From assembly GCF_018070325.1 (NCBI RefSeq), contig NZ_JAGPXY010000017.1:41104-105103 (forward strand): DNA of 64,000 nucleotides, in the 5' to 3' direction. The number at the start of each line of letters is the position of its first letter. Position 1 is the first letter of the stretch. The notes under the pieces are model-generated. The model was not told where the DNA came from. It searched no databases and saw only the letters and a list, made by a program, of their open reading frames with translations. Positions 48,147-56,262 of this stretch are shown piece by piece. Position numbers and translations under genes: made by a program. This DNA comes from Micromonospora sp. H61. GTDB taxonomy: Bacteria > Actinomycetota > Actinomycetes > Mycobacteriales > Micromonosporaceae.

Positions 48147-49040
48147 GTGGAGGCGACCGAACGGAGGACGGCGGTGGTGACGGTGTGGCGGTATGCGCTG
48201 AGGGCAGGGGTGGTGCTGGCCTGTCTGAGCGGGGTGGAGCTGGCGGTGGCCGCCCCGGCACAGGCGGCCTTCACCACCGAGATGAGCGGTTTGCCGGGAC
48301 GGTTCACCGCCGGTGAGCAGGTGCGGACGATCTCCGCGGTGGTCTCCCAGACCGACCGGCGCGCCAGGTGCGCGAAGGTGCGCTGGTCGATGGTGCTCAC
48401 CGTGCAGGGGGGCCTCCGGCTCGACCAGGTGAAGATGGACCGGGTGGAGGAGACCGGCGACTTTCCGCTGGAGATCCGTACCGAGGGTGACGTGGCCCGG
48501 TTGACCGACCGGCAGCTCGACCCGGGCACGCTCTGCCCGGGCCGCACTGTCACGGCCCGCTACCGGGTGGCCTTCGACGAGGACGTCACCCAGGGGCGGG
48601 TCACCCTCGCCGCCGAGGCGTACGACGCCAACCTGCGCCTGTTGGCCCGGCAGACCGCCACCCGCTCGGTGGTGGGGGTGGGCGGTGCCCCGACCAGCAA
48701 GCCGAAGCCGACGGCGACCCCGCCGGAGCCCACCGAATCCGCGAGCGCTCCGGCCGAGGGCGAGAGTACGGCGACGGAGGAGCCGGTCGCGGAGCAGGCC
48801 GCCGACGCCGCGCCACCGGCGGCCAACCGCCCGGTCTCGCAGTCCGGCGCGTTCGGCGTGGTGCAGGTCGCCTTCCTGCTCGGCGGTCTGCTGCTCTTCC
48901 TCGGGGTGGGGCTGCTGCTGCGGCTGCGACACCTGACCCGGGCCGTGGCCGGGGACGCCGACGAGGCCGACGACCCCCCGGTGGACCGGCGCTGGGAGCG
49001 CCCGGCCGTCGCCGACCCCTGGCGTCGGGCGCACCGCTGA
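48147..49040 (+). CDS. Secreted protein with C-terminal membrane anchor, function unknown
   Basis: 297 residues from a GTG. Signal peptide about 1-41 (VWRYALRAGVVLACLSGVELAVAAPAQA). An extracellular beta-rich domain follows (about 42-175), with CAKVRWSMVLTVQGGLRLDQVKM and LDPGTLCPGRTVTARYRVAF; its two cysteines could form a disulfide. Then comes a Pro/Glu/Ser/Thr-rich stalk (about 180-232), a membrane helix (AFGVVQVAFLLGGLLLFLGVGLLL) and a short charged tail with WERPAVADPW. The organisation resembles a surface receptor or adhesin; the family is not recognised. It is leaderless and monocistronic. Confidence 0.75.
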   Translation: MEATERRTAVVTVWRYALRAGVVLACLSGVELAVAAPAQAAFTTEMSGLPGRFTAGEQVRTISAVVSQTDRRARCAKVRWSMVLTVQGGLRLDQVKMDRVEETGDFPLEIRTEGDVARLTDRQLDPGTLCPGRTVTARYRVAFDEDVTQGRVTLAAEAYDANLRLLARQTATRSVVGVGGAPTSKPKPTATPPEPTESASAPAEGESTATEEPVAEQAADAAPPAANRPVSQSGAFGVVQVAFLLGGLLLFLGVGLLLRLRHLTRAVAGDADEADDPPVDRRWERPAVADPWRRAHR

Positions 49041-49045
49041 TCGAG

Positions 49046-49083
49046 CACGGTGGGGCCGGCGGACATCCGCCGGCCCCACCGTG
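49046..49083. terminator. 17-bp perfect stem-loop between convergent genes
   Basis: CACGGTGGGGCCGGCGG (49046-49062) and its exact reverse complement (49067-49083) around an ACAT loop, serving both the secreted protein gene and the protease gene. Confidence 0.85.
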
Positions 49084-52014
49084 TCACTTCGAGAACGCCT
49101 GGAACTCGGCGATCCTGACCTGGCTCCGGGCCGGGCTGGCAGTCGCGCAGTCCGTCGTCGTGGCCGGGTCGTCGTCCTGCTCGCCCGCGTAGTTCGGGCC
49201 GCCGGTGCACTGGCTCGCCAGCACCTCGAGGCGCAGGTGGGTGGCGAGGGTGGTGGGTACCGCGAACGTCCGGAGGTTGATGTCGCGGCTGTACGCCCGG
49301 TACGCCCCGCCGGGGAACGCGTCCCCCGCGCTGGTGTAGATGCGTTGCCAACGCGTCGGATCCGTGCAGTCGGTGGTCGTCGCGTTGCAGGCGGACACCG
49401 CGAACGAGCGCAGGGCACTGAGCGCGTTCTGGGCGCCGGTGTCGGCGTCACCGGTGATCGCCGGGCGCAGCATCGCGCTGACGTTCACCCGCTTGACCGT
49501 CTGCGGGGCGTCGCCCGGCAGCGCCACGGTGAGCTGCCGGCCGGCGACCCCGTCCAGGCTGGCCCAGTTCGTCGCCTCGGTGTCGTCGACGACCCGGTCC
49601 AGGTTGACCCCGTCGCCGGTGACTGTGGCGCCGGACGCGGTGGAGGCGAGGTTGCGGCTCATTCGCAGGTCGACGTACCCGTCCTGACCGGACTTGGCGA
49701 CCACGCTGAGCCGCTGGTGTCCGAACCCGGGGGCCACGGCGAGCAGGTCGTACGTGCCGGCCACCATCTCCACCGTGTCCGGGATCGGCGTCGCCGGGTC
49801 GGTGTCGGCCACCGGCACGGCCCGCGCCTCGTACGCGCCGACGTACACGCGGACAGGTGCTTCGGCGCTGTCCCCGCGCGGACGCAGGGTGAGCGTCGCG
49901 TTGCCACCGCGCGGCGAGGCGAAACTCGGCGTCGGGTCGGTGTCGCCGGCACCGTTGGTGGCGGCGTCCCGGCCCATCCCGGAGCGCGCGAACTCGGCCC
50001 AGATGAGGTCCTGGTTCGCGCCGCCGAAGCGGAGCAGGTCGGCGGTGAGCATGTTGTCGCGCATGTCGAGCATGCTGACCTGGCTGGCGGCCTGGAGCAG
50101 GAACGAGTCGAAGACCAGCTGTGACCAGCGCCGGTTGCCCGGGCACTGATCTGCCGCGACCTTGCCCAGCGCGCAGTCGAGCTGCCGTTGCGGGGTGCCG
50201 AGGCCGTACCGCTTCACCAGGGCGGAGCGGACCCGGAAGTTGGTGGCGCCCCAGATCTCCCCGTCGGCGTGCACCGCCGGGCCGGCGGTGTTGTAGCCGA
50301 TGTCGGAGTAGTTGAGCGGGCTGCGGCTCAGGTCGTAGTTGCGGATGCCGCTGACCAGGTTGCCGGTGACGTAGCCGCCGGTGATGAAGGGCGTCTCGCC
50401 GGGCGCGCGCAGCCCGTGCTGGTAGAGGTACTCGGCGGCGAGCAGGTCGCCCCAGGACTCACCCATCGCCCCGCCCTGGTGGCCGCTGATCCCGCTGTCC
50501 GGGCCGGCGATCATCCGGTTGGTGATCGCGTGGGTGTACTCGTGACCGATCACCGTCATGTCGTAGTCGCCGTCCACGCACGGCGGGTACGGCCCGCCCG
50601 CCTGCGGCTGCCACAGGTACATGTTTGTGGTCGGCGGCAGCCCGTCGCGCGGGGTGCCCTGGTTGGCGTTGTTCCGGTTGCCGCTCAGCGCGCCCTGCTG
50701 GGCGCGGCCCTGCTCGGCGTCACCGCCCAGCCCGGACGGGGTGAGGTTGACCGCCTGGAGGTTCCACGCCGACTCGGTGAAGCCCAGCTGGTACGACCAG
50801 TCGTGCATCCGGCTGTGCATGGCGAAGAGGTTGGCGATCGACGCGTCCGCGTCGTTGCGCTGGGTCGAGGTGAACACGCTCGGGTTGCACTTGGCCTGGT
50901 GCCACTGGTCGGTGAAGGGGTACTCGTAGCGGCGTTCCGGGCTGGTGGGGGCCGGCACGACCGGGGTGTTCGCACCCCAGGACAGCACCGTGTTGGCCGA
51001 GTTGCCGCGCGAGGTGAAGGTCGGCGTGCCGGTGGCTGCGTCGACGTCCCACGGTTGGCCGGTGGCCGGGTCACGCCAGGCGGCCTGGCAGCCGGGGGCC
51101 GGGTCGCCGCACCAGCGCACCCGGGGGTCCTGCCCGGGGCCGAGGTCGCGGGGCGGGGTGGCCGGGAAGACCGCCCAGCTCGGATTGTCGGAGTCGAAGT
51201 CGACGAGGTCCTCGCGGACCAGCACCTGCCCGGTGCTGCCGTCCACATAGCTGGTGAAGGCGGCCGGGTGCTCGGTGTCCGCGCCGATCATGGTCACCTC
51301 GTAGGCGGCCCGTGGCCCGTCCAGCGGTGTGGGCACTGCCACCGACCGGATGGTGTGGCTGGCCACCGTGTCGGCGGTCAGCTTGGCGTCGGCGAGCGCG
51401 GCGGCGTACGCCTGCTCGGGGGTGCGGGTCGCCGGCGCTGGTGTGCCGGTGTTGCGGGCCAGTGAGGAGCTGACCGAGAGCACCGCGCCGTCGGCGACCG
51501 CGAGGGTGACGAGGCCGTCCGGCCCGGCGGGCAGGTCCCCGAAGCGTTGCCTCAGGGTGACCACTGTGCCGCTGCCGATCGGCCGGACCAGCACCCGTTC
51601 CATGCTGTCCACCGTCGCGGCGTCCATGCCGAACAGGTAGCGGTTGGCGGCCAGGTAGGCGCGGGCGGCGGCCTCCGGGTCGGCGGGCAGCCCGCTGGCG
51701 AGCGGAGTACGACCGGGGCCGAGCGCCTGCGGGGTGCCGAGCCGGTTCCACCGGACGTCGGGGTCCACGGCGCGGGCCAGGCCGCGTTGGCGGGCGTCGG
51801 GTGCCGCCGTACCGGTGCGGTTGTCGGCGTCGGCGGGCGTGTGTCCCTCGGCGAACGGCCCGGACCGGCGCTCGGTGGACGCCGCGCCGCCGGTGGGGGC
51901 CGCGGTGCTCACGCCGGTGGGGAGCAGCGCGGCGACCGTCGCCGTCGTCGCCAGGATGGCGATGAGCCGGCGTCGACGCCGGCTCATCGGGGGTGACCAC
52001 TCCGGTTGTGGCAC
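49084..52014 (-). CDS. Secreted M36 (fungalysin) metalloprotease
   Basis: 976 residues from the GTG at 52014, chosen because GAGGAGG lies 4 nt before it; an in-frame ATG (MSRRRRRL) ten codons on is the alternative. Signal peptide ends about residue 40 (STAAP). The propeptide spans roughly 80-280 (YLAANRYLFGM; TPEQAYAAALADAK). The catalytic domain carries HEYTH (His491, Glu492, His495) and the downstream third ligand in GESWGDLLAAEYL. The C-terminal 250 residues form beta-rich modules including an F5/8-like NLASTASGATVTGDGVNLDRVVDD. It degrades external protein. An inverted repeat lies just upstream. Confidence 0.92.
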   Translation of the reverse strand: MPQPEWSPPMSRRRRRLIAILATTATVAALLPTGVSTAAPTGGAASTERRSGPFAEGHTPADADNRTGTAAPDARQRGLARAVDPDVRWNRLGTPQALGPGRTPLASGLPADPEAAARAYLAANRYLFGMDAATVDSMERVLVRPIGSGTVVTLRQRFGDLPAGPDGLVTLAVADGAVLSVSSSLARNTGTPAPATRTPEQAYAAALADAKLTADTVASHTIRSVAVPTPLDGPRAAYEVTMIGADTEHPAAFTSYVDGSTGQVLVREDLVDFDSDNPSWAVFPATPPRDLGPGQDPRVRWCGDPAPGCQAAWRDPATGQPWDVDAATGTPTFTSRGNSANTVLSWGANTPVVPAPTSPERRYEYPFTDQWHQAKCNPSVFTSTQRNDADASIANLFAMHSRMHDWSYQLGFTESAWNLQAVNLTPSGLGGDAEQGRAQQGALSGNRNNANQGTPRDGLPPTTNMYLWQPQAGGPYPPCVDGDYDMTVIGHEYTHAITNRMIAGPDSGISGHQGGAMGESWGDLLAAEYLYQHGLRAPGETPFITGGYVTGNLVSGIRNYDLSRSPLNYSDIGYNTAGPAVHADGEIWGATNFRVRSALVKRYGLGTPQRQLDCALGKVAADQCPGNRRWSQLVFDSFLLQAASQVSMLDMRDNMLTADLLRFGGANQDLIWAEFARSGMGRDAATNGAGDTDPTPSFASPRGGNATLTLRPRGDSAEAPVRVYVGAYEARAVPVADTDPATPIPDTVEMVAGTYDLLAVAPGFGHQRLSVVAKSGQDGYVDLRMSRNLASTASGATVTGDGVNLDRVVDDTEATNWASLDGVAGRQLTVALPGDAPQTVKRVNVSAMLRPAITGDADTGAQNALSALRSFAVSACNATTTDCTDPTRWQRIYTSAGDAFPGGAYRAYSRDINLRTFAVPTTLATHLRLEVLASQCTGGPNYAGEQDDDPATTTDCATASPARSQVRIAEFQAFSK

Positions 52015-52055
52015 GGGACCTCCTCGTGGGAGCGAGATGGTCGGCCAGTCGCCGA

Positions 52056-52089
52056 CCACAGATGCGCGGTGACGCATGCGCATCTGTGG
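52056..52089. promoter_or_regulatory. 12-bp inverted repeat upstream of the metalloprotease
   Basis: CCACAGATGCGC (52056-52067) and GCGCATCTGTGG (52078-52089), perfect arms with a 10-nt spacer, 42 bp before the protease start. The geometry fits a dimeric regulator's operator. Confidence 0.5.
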
Positions 52090-52154
52090 ATATCAGTCTC
52101 CCGAGGTCACGGCAAGGTCCCGAGCCGCTGTCGCACCAACAGATCGAGATCTGC

Positions 52155-52736
52155 TCAGTCGCTCGGCGCCCAGTCGGGGTCGCGGCCGAACGCGGCCAGC
52201 AGGTGGTCCTGCTCGTCGGCGTCGTCGGGCACCCGTACGCCGGTGTGGACGAGCTTGTTGCGCCGGTAGGCGTCGATCTGGCCGGCGAACCACTGGGCGG
52301 CGGCGTGCACCGCGTCCGGGTCGAGCCGGGGCTGTGCGCCGATCGCCACCGCCACGTCCCAGCTGTGCACGAGGTGCTCGGCGAGGAGTTGCTGGAGGTA
52401 CTCGGTGGCCGGGGTGTCGCCGCCGGAGAGGTGCACTGTGCGATCGATCGTGCCGGGGTGGGTGGCGGCGATCTCGGCCTGCGCGGCGGCCTCCCGGGCC
52501 GTCGCGATCGGGTCGGCGCCGAGTTGGTCACCGTCGAGCCGGTCGCCGACCTCGTCGATGGTCCGGCCGGCGAGCAGCGGAACGCTCCACCGGTCCTCGG
52601 TCACCACATGGTTGACGAGCGTGCGGACGTCCCAGTCCGAGCAGGGTGTCGGGTCGGACCACTGGCCGGGCTCGATCTGATCCACCCGGTCGATGAATTC
52701 GGCCAGGCTCCGGCGGTACGCCTCCAGGAGGTCCAT
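52155..52736 (-). CDS. DinB/maleylpyruvate isomerase-fold protein (TIGR03086 type)
   Basis: 193 residues. The N-terminal four-helix DinB-like region (LEAYRRSLAEFIDRVDQIEPGQWSDPTPCSDWDVRTLVNHVV) has the PTPCSDWDVRTLVNH signature whose His, together with later Glu/His (LLAEHLVHSWDVAVAIG), binds a metal in mycothiol-dependent enzymes. Its role in actinomycetes is mostly mycothiol conjugation or unknown isomerisation. It lies after the TetR gene in the same direction. Confidence 0.87.
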   Translation of the reverse strand: MDLLEAYRRSLAEFIDRVDQIEPGQWSDPTPCSDWDVRTLVNHVVTEDRWSVPLLAGRTIDEVGDRLDGDQLGADPIATAREAAAQAEIAATHPGTIDRTVHLSGGDTPATEYLQQLLAEHLVHSWDVAVAIGAQPRLDPDAVHAAAQWFAGQIDAYRRNKLVHTGVRVPDDADEQDHLLAAFGRDPDWAPSD

Positions 52737-52819
52737 GCTGCCGATTGTTCCGGTCGACGGGGCGGACTGAGCCCGTTTTGCCCGGCCCGGTGCGGGGGGA
52801 TCGGTGCTGGCTGCCCAGC

Positions 52820-53422
52820 TCAGTCCAGGTCGGCCGGGTCCAGGCCGAGCTCTCGGGAGGTGACCAGCCGGACCCACTCGCCGAACTGGCGGCGGGAGAT
52901 CACCCGGTCGTGCACGGCGAGTTGGACGGCGAGGCCGTCCATCACCGCGCTGATCCGCCAGGCGGCCCCGTCGGGGTCGGCGCACTGGAAGGTGCCGTCG
53001 GCCACCCCGGCGGTGATCACCGCGGCCAGGTCCTGTCGCCAGCGCAGGTCGAGCCGCCGGGAGACCTTCTCCAACTCGGGGGTACGCAGCGACTCGGACC
53101 AGCCGTCGATCCACATGGACCAGGAGGTCGCCCGCCCGGCCGGGGTGTAGAGCTTGAGGATCCGGCGGAGCTTGGTCAGCGGTGTGGCCGAGGAGCGGGT
53201 CACCGCGTCCAGGCGGGCCAGATCCTGCTCGACCGCGTACGCGAAGGCCTGCGCGAGCAGCCGCTCCTTGGTGGCGAAGTGGTAGAAGACCAACGCCTGA
53301 CTCACGCCCGCGGCATTCGCCACGTCCGCCGTCCGGGTGTTGGCCAGACCGCGCTCCACGATCACGTCGCAGGCGGTGCGCAGCAGGGCATCCAGGCGGA
53401 TCTCGGCCGCACGTCTCGTCAC
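52820..53422 (-). CDS. TetR-family transcriptional regulator
   Basis: 200 residues from the GTG at 53422 (VTRRAAEIRLDAL). The helix-turn-helix is LANTRTADVANAAGVSQALVFYHFATKERLL; the C-terminal ligand domain reads WSMWIDGWSESLRTPELEKVSRRLDLRWRQDLAAVI, close to the BetI-like C-terminal domain. It starts 7 nt after a TACGGT box. Its target could be the downstream DinB-type gene or its own promoter. Its frame stays open upstream, but that region is noncoding. Confidence 0.88.
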   Translation of the reverse strand: MTRRAAEIRLDALLRTACDVIVERGLANTRTADVANAAGVSQALVFYHFATKERLLAQAFAYAVEQDLARLDAVTRSSATPLTKLRRILKLYTPAGRATSWSMWIDGWSESLRTPELEKVSRRLDLRWRQDLAAVITAGVADGTFQCADPDGAAWRISAVMDGLAVQLAVHDRVISRRQFGEWVRLVTSRELGLDPADLD

Positions 53423-53809
53423 GACCGTTACCGTAGCCCATCCGACCGAACACGAACAGTTACCACCACGCGCCGATTCACGCGGTGACAGTCGGAAGCC
53501 GGACACTTCTTTCGGGGGTCGTCGGTCGTTCCACGGAGAGTGTTCGTCGAGGTCCGCTGCCCGGTGTCGGGTAGTGGAGACGTCGACGGTCGGGCATGCG
53601 ACGCGATGATGACGATCATTGCCGAGGAATGTCTGAGTGTGACGGTCAGTGCTGGATCCCGGCACCGGGCCAGCCACCTAGGAAGCCGGCCGAGAGTGAC
53701 TCCGCTCCAGCCCCGGCCACCCGGGACGCGCCGAGGCGACCCCGAGTTGGCAGTCAAACACCCACTCGGCTAAAGTTCTCATCCGTCACCCGGGAACGTC
53801 CGGGGGCGT
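53423..53809. other. Intergenic region upstream of the first tRNA cluster
   Basis: 387 bases. On the minus strand TACGGT (53430-53435) is the -10 box of the leaderless TetR gene. On the plus strand TTGGCA (53747-53752), 18 bp and TAAAGT (53771-53776) form a promoter 33 bp before tRNA-Gly. The stretch between has no convincing gene. Confidence 0.55.
53747..53776 (+). promoter_or_regulatory. Promoter of tRNA cluster 1
   Basis: TTGGCA (53747-53752) and TAAAGT (53771-53776) separated by 18 bp, 33 bp before the tRNA-Gly 5' end. Confidence 0.65.
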
Positions 53810-53882
53810 GCGGACGTAGCGCAGCTGGTAGCGCATCACCTTGCCAAGGTGAGGGTCGCGGGTTCGAATCCCGTCGTCCGCT
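53810..53882 (+). tRNA. tRNA-Gly (GCC), copy 1
   Basis: 73 nt without CCA. Acceptor stem GCGGACG pairs with CGTCCGC, anticodon stem-loop CACCTTGCCAAGGTG gives GCC, and the T-arm holds GGGTTCGAATCCC. It is identical to the copy at 57772. Confidence 0.96.
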
Positions 53883-53916
53883 CGGAGCTGCCGCCACGTA
53901 TGACGGGGGCAACCTC

Positions 53917-53987
53917 GGTGGGGTGGCCGAGAGGCGAGGCAACGGCCTGCAAAGCCGTGTACGCGGGTTCAAATCCCGTCCCCACCT
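53917..53987 (+). tRNA. tRNA-Cys (GCA)
   Basis: 71 nt without CCA. Acceptor GGTGGGG pairs with CCCCACC, anticodon loop CTGCAAA gives GCA, T-arm GGGTTCAAATCCC. There is no counterpart in the second cluster. Confidence 0.95.
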
Positions 53988-54000
53988 CGGCAACAAGCAC

Positions 54001-54075
54001 GGGCGATTGGCGCAGTGGGAGCGCGCTTCCTTGACACGGAAGAGGTCACTGGTTCAAACCCAGTATCGCCCACCA
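54001..54075 (+). tRNA. tRNA-Val (GAC), copy 1
   Basis: 72 nt plus an encoded CCA. Acceptor GGGCGAT pairs with ATCGCCC, anticodon loop TTGACAC gives GAC, T-arm CTGGTTCAAACCCAG. It is identical to the copy at 57871. Confidence 0.96.
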
Positions 54076-54082
54076 GAGGAGA

Positions 54083-54117
54083 ACGGCTCGTCACCGGAAG
54101 ACCCGGTGACGAGCCGT
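54083..54117 (+). terminator. Terminator of tRNA cluster 1
   Basis: ACGGCTCGTCACCGG (54083-54097) pairs fully with CCGGTGACGAGCCGT (54103-54117) around AAGAC, followed by TTC. Confidence 0.85.
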
Positions 54118-54138
54118 TTCGCTTGTGGCGCCACGTCA

Positions 54139-54666
54139 TCAGTCGACGCTGAGCCGGTAGCCGATGCCTCGCACGGTGTGCACACACAGGGCGTCGTCGA
54201 CGGCGTGCAGTTTGCGCCGTAACCGCTTCACGGCCGAGTGCAGGATCGACGTGTCGCCGAGGAACGCGCAGCCCCAGACCGATTCGAAGAGCCGCTGGTA
54301 CGTCCAGACTCCGACCGGTGCGGTGGCGAGTTGGGTGAGCAGGTTGCGCTCGAGTCGGGTCAGGGCCAGCGGTTCTTTGCGCCACGTCACCCGATGGTCG
54401 AGCGGGTCGATGGTGAGGTCACCGAGGTTGATCTGGCCGGCCACGCCGACGGCTGGAGCGGCTGGGGCTGGAGCGGGGGCGGACGCCGTGGTGGGGCTGG
54501 GGAGCCGTCCCGGTCCGCTGATGACCGGCCCGCCGATCATCGCCTGCAGCTCCGCGAGGTCGGTGCAGATGACCAGGGTGCCCAGTCCGTCCAGGCGTCG
54601 GACCATCCGTTCGCGCACCGACACGTCGGCGGTCACGCAGAACACGAGGGACACATCGTCGATCAC
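54139..54666 (-). CDS. OmpR-type winged-helix DNA-binding protein
   Basis: 175 residues from the GTG at 54666, 8 nt after GGGGAGG. The C-terminal 100 residues are a transcriptional regulator domain: INLGDLTIDPLDHRVTWRKEPLALTRLERNLLTQLA, then VWTYQRLFESVWG and SILHSAVKRLRRKLH ... VHTVRGIGYRLSVD. The N-terminal 60 residues resemble a response-regulator receiver but lack a clear phosphoacceptor Asp (VISGPGRLP in its place), and a Pro/Ala linker joins the parts. No sensor kinase is adjacent, so it is an orphan, probably phosphorylation-independent regulator. Confidence 0.82.
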   Translation of the reverse strand: MIDDVSLVFCVTADVSVRERMVRRLDGLGTLVICTDLAELQAMIGGPVISGPGRLPSPTTASAPAPAPAAPAVGVAGQINLGDLTIDPLDHRVTWRKEPLALTRLERNLLTQLATAPVGVWTYQRLFESVWGCAFLGDTSILHSAVKRLRRKLHAVDDALCVHTVRGIGYRLSVD

Positions 54667-54784
54667 TGTCGTACCTCCCCAGGCGCCAGTAAAAGACAAC
54701 GCTGTCCGAACCCTGTAGTCAATGGTTTCCGGCGGACAGCCACCCCCGTGATCCACTCGGGCTCGCCGGGTAGCGCGCTCGCTC

Positions 54785-55519
54785 TCAGAAGGTCAACAGG
54801 CGGAACTCGCCCACCGGCCGGAAACCGAGGCCGCGGTAGACCGACTCGCCGACGGCCGACGAGGTGAGGGCGGCGGTGCGGGCGCCCCGCTCGCCAGCCA
54901 GATGGAGCGCGGCCCTGGTCATGGCCGCGCCGATGCCCCTGCGGCGCTGCTCCGGCTGGGTGCCGACGAAGTAGAGGGTGACCAGACCGTGGCTGATCCA
55001 GGCGACGGCCGTCGCGACGACCCGGCCGTCGTCGAGGCGACCGGCCAGCCGGAGCACGGTGCCGTCGCCGGTGAACGCCTTCTCCCGTTCGATCGTCGCC
55101 GCCACGCCGTCCGCCGGGATTCCGGACACCCGGGCATAGGCCGGGACGAACGCGGCGAGGTCGGTGGTCTCGGCGATCTGCACGCCGGCCGGAGTCGGCG
55201 CCTCGGCCACCGACCCGATCCCCACGGTCATGATCGGCATGCGGGCGACCTGCACCGCGCCGAGGGAGACCAGGCCGTCCGCGGCGCCGGCGTCGCTGTC
55301 CGGGCCGACCCACCAGATCCGGGGTACGCCGTGCAGGCGCTTCCGGGCCTCGGTGAGCGCGTCCCACGGGGTGCGCCCGACCACCCGCAGCACGCCGTTG
55401 AGGGGTGCGTGCGGCACGTCACTGCGGTAGGTCGGGAGGTCCGGCCCGCCGGCGACACCGATGTTCCAACCGAGCAGGTACGCCCGGTGCGCGGCCAGCA
55501 CCGTGTCGAGAGGCTCCAT
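54785..55519 (-). CDS. GNAT acetyltransferase
   Basis: 244 residues from the ATG at 55519 (MEPLDTVLAAHRAYLLG). The C-terminal half is a GNAT domain with acetyl-CoA motif VGTQPEQRRRGIGAAMTRAALHLAGERGARTAALTSS and the closing VYRGLGFRPVGEFRLL. The N-terminal half is typical of two-domain actinomycete GNATs. The substrate is unknown. It is divergent from the TetR gene at 55635. Confidence 0.87.
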   Translation of the reverse strand: MEPLDTVLAAHRAYLLGWNIGVAGGPDLPTYRSDVPHAPLNGVLRVVGRTPWDALTEARKRLHGVPRIWWVGPDSDAGAADGLVSLGAVQVARMPIMTVGIGSVAEAPTPAGVQIAETTDLAAFVPAYARVSGIPADGVAATIEREKAFTGDGTVLRLAGRLDDGRVVATAVAWISHGLVTLYFVGTQPEQRRRGIGAAMTRAALHLAGERGARTAALTSSAVGESVYRGLGFRPVGEFRLLTF

Positions 55520-55622
55520 GATCTGGATCGTAACGCGGGGTCGGCACGCCCACGGCCAGCGGAAACGGCTCGGATCGGCGGCTGTGACCGGCGGTACTTT
55601 GTCGATCGTTCCAGATAGCGGG

Positions 55623-55628
55623 TAGCGT
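55623..55628 (+). promoter_or_regulatory. -10 box of the second TetR gene
   Basis: TAGCGT, 6 nt before the ATG at 55635, fitting a leaderless transcript. Confidence 0.6.
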
Positions 55629-55634
55629 TCAGCC

Positions 55635-56216
55635 ATGGCCCGCACCCGTGAGTTCGACCTCGACGCCGCGGTCGACGCTGCCATGGACGTGTTCCGGAGC
55701 AAGGGCTACGAGGGCACCTCCATGCGGGACCTCTCCGAGGCGACCGGCCTGGGCAGCGGCTCGATCTACGCGGCGTTCGGCAGCAAGGACGGCCTCTACC
55801 TGGCGGTGCTCGACCTGTACCGGCAGCGCTACGCCACACCGATGGTCGATCTGCTGCGCTCGGGCAACGACGCGCGGGCGGTGATCCGTGAGGTGTTCAT
55901 CGGCACGGTGGACGACATCACCGGCGACGGCCGGCACCTCTCCTGCCTCATCGTCGGGGCGTCGATGGAACGGGCACACCAGGATGTGCGGGTCGCCGAG
56001 CGGCTTCGCTCGACCACCCAGTCCCTGGAGTTGGCGCTCTACGACCTGCTCGCCGAGGCGCAGTTGCGGGGTCAGATCACCACCGACCGCAGCGCCACCG
56101 ACCTGGCCGGCTTCCTGGTCACCAGTCTCCAGGGCCTGCGGGTGATGGGTGCCATCAACCCGGACCGGGCGGCGCTGACGCGGTACGCCGAGGTCGCGCT
56201 CACCTGCCTGAACTGA
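55635..56216 (+). CDS. TetR-family transcriptional regulator
   Basis: 193 residues. Helix-turn-helix GYEGTSMRDLSEATGLGSGSIYAAFGSKDGLYLAVLDLY is of the AcrR/YcdC-like type, followed by a ligand domain containing RHLSCLIVGASMERAHQDVRVAERL. It lies 46 bp before the quinone oxidoreductase gene and very likely controls it, a common arrangement for electrophile or xenobiotic response. Confidence 0.9.
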   Translation: MARTREFDLDAAVDAAMDVFRSKGYEGTSMRDLSEATGLGSGSIYAAFGSKDGLYLAVLDLYRQRYATPMVDLLRSGNDARAVIREVFIGTVDDITGDGRHLSCLIVGASMERAHQDVRVAERLRSTTQSLELALYDLLAEAQLRGQITTDRSATDLAGFLVTSLQGLRVMGAINPDRAALTRYAEVALTCLN

Positions 56217-56262
56217 CCGCCGGACACGGTGGTCGGCCGGTCACCCGAATGAGGAGTCGAGC

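Noticed and set aside
49081..50124. A 347-codon plus-strand frame
   Set aside because: Antisense to the M36 protease, with Arg/Gly/Val-rich shadow composition.
53428..53757. A 109-codon minus-strand frame upstream of the TetR gene
   Set aside because: It covers the TetR promoter, lacks an RBS and has no coding-like residue pattern.
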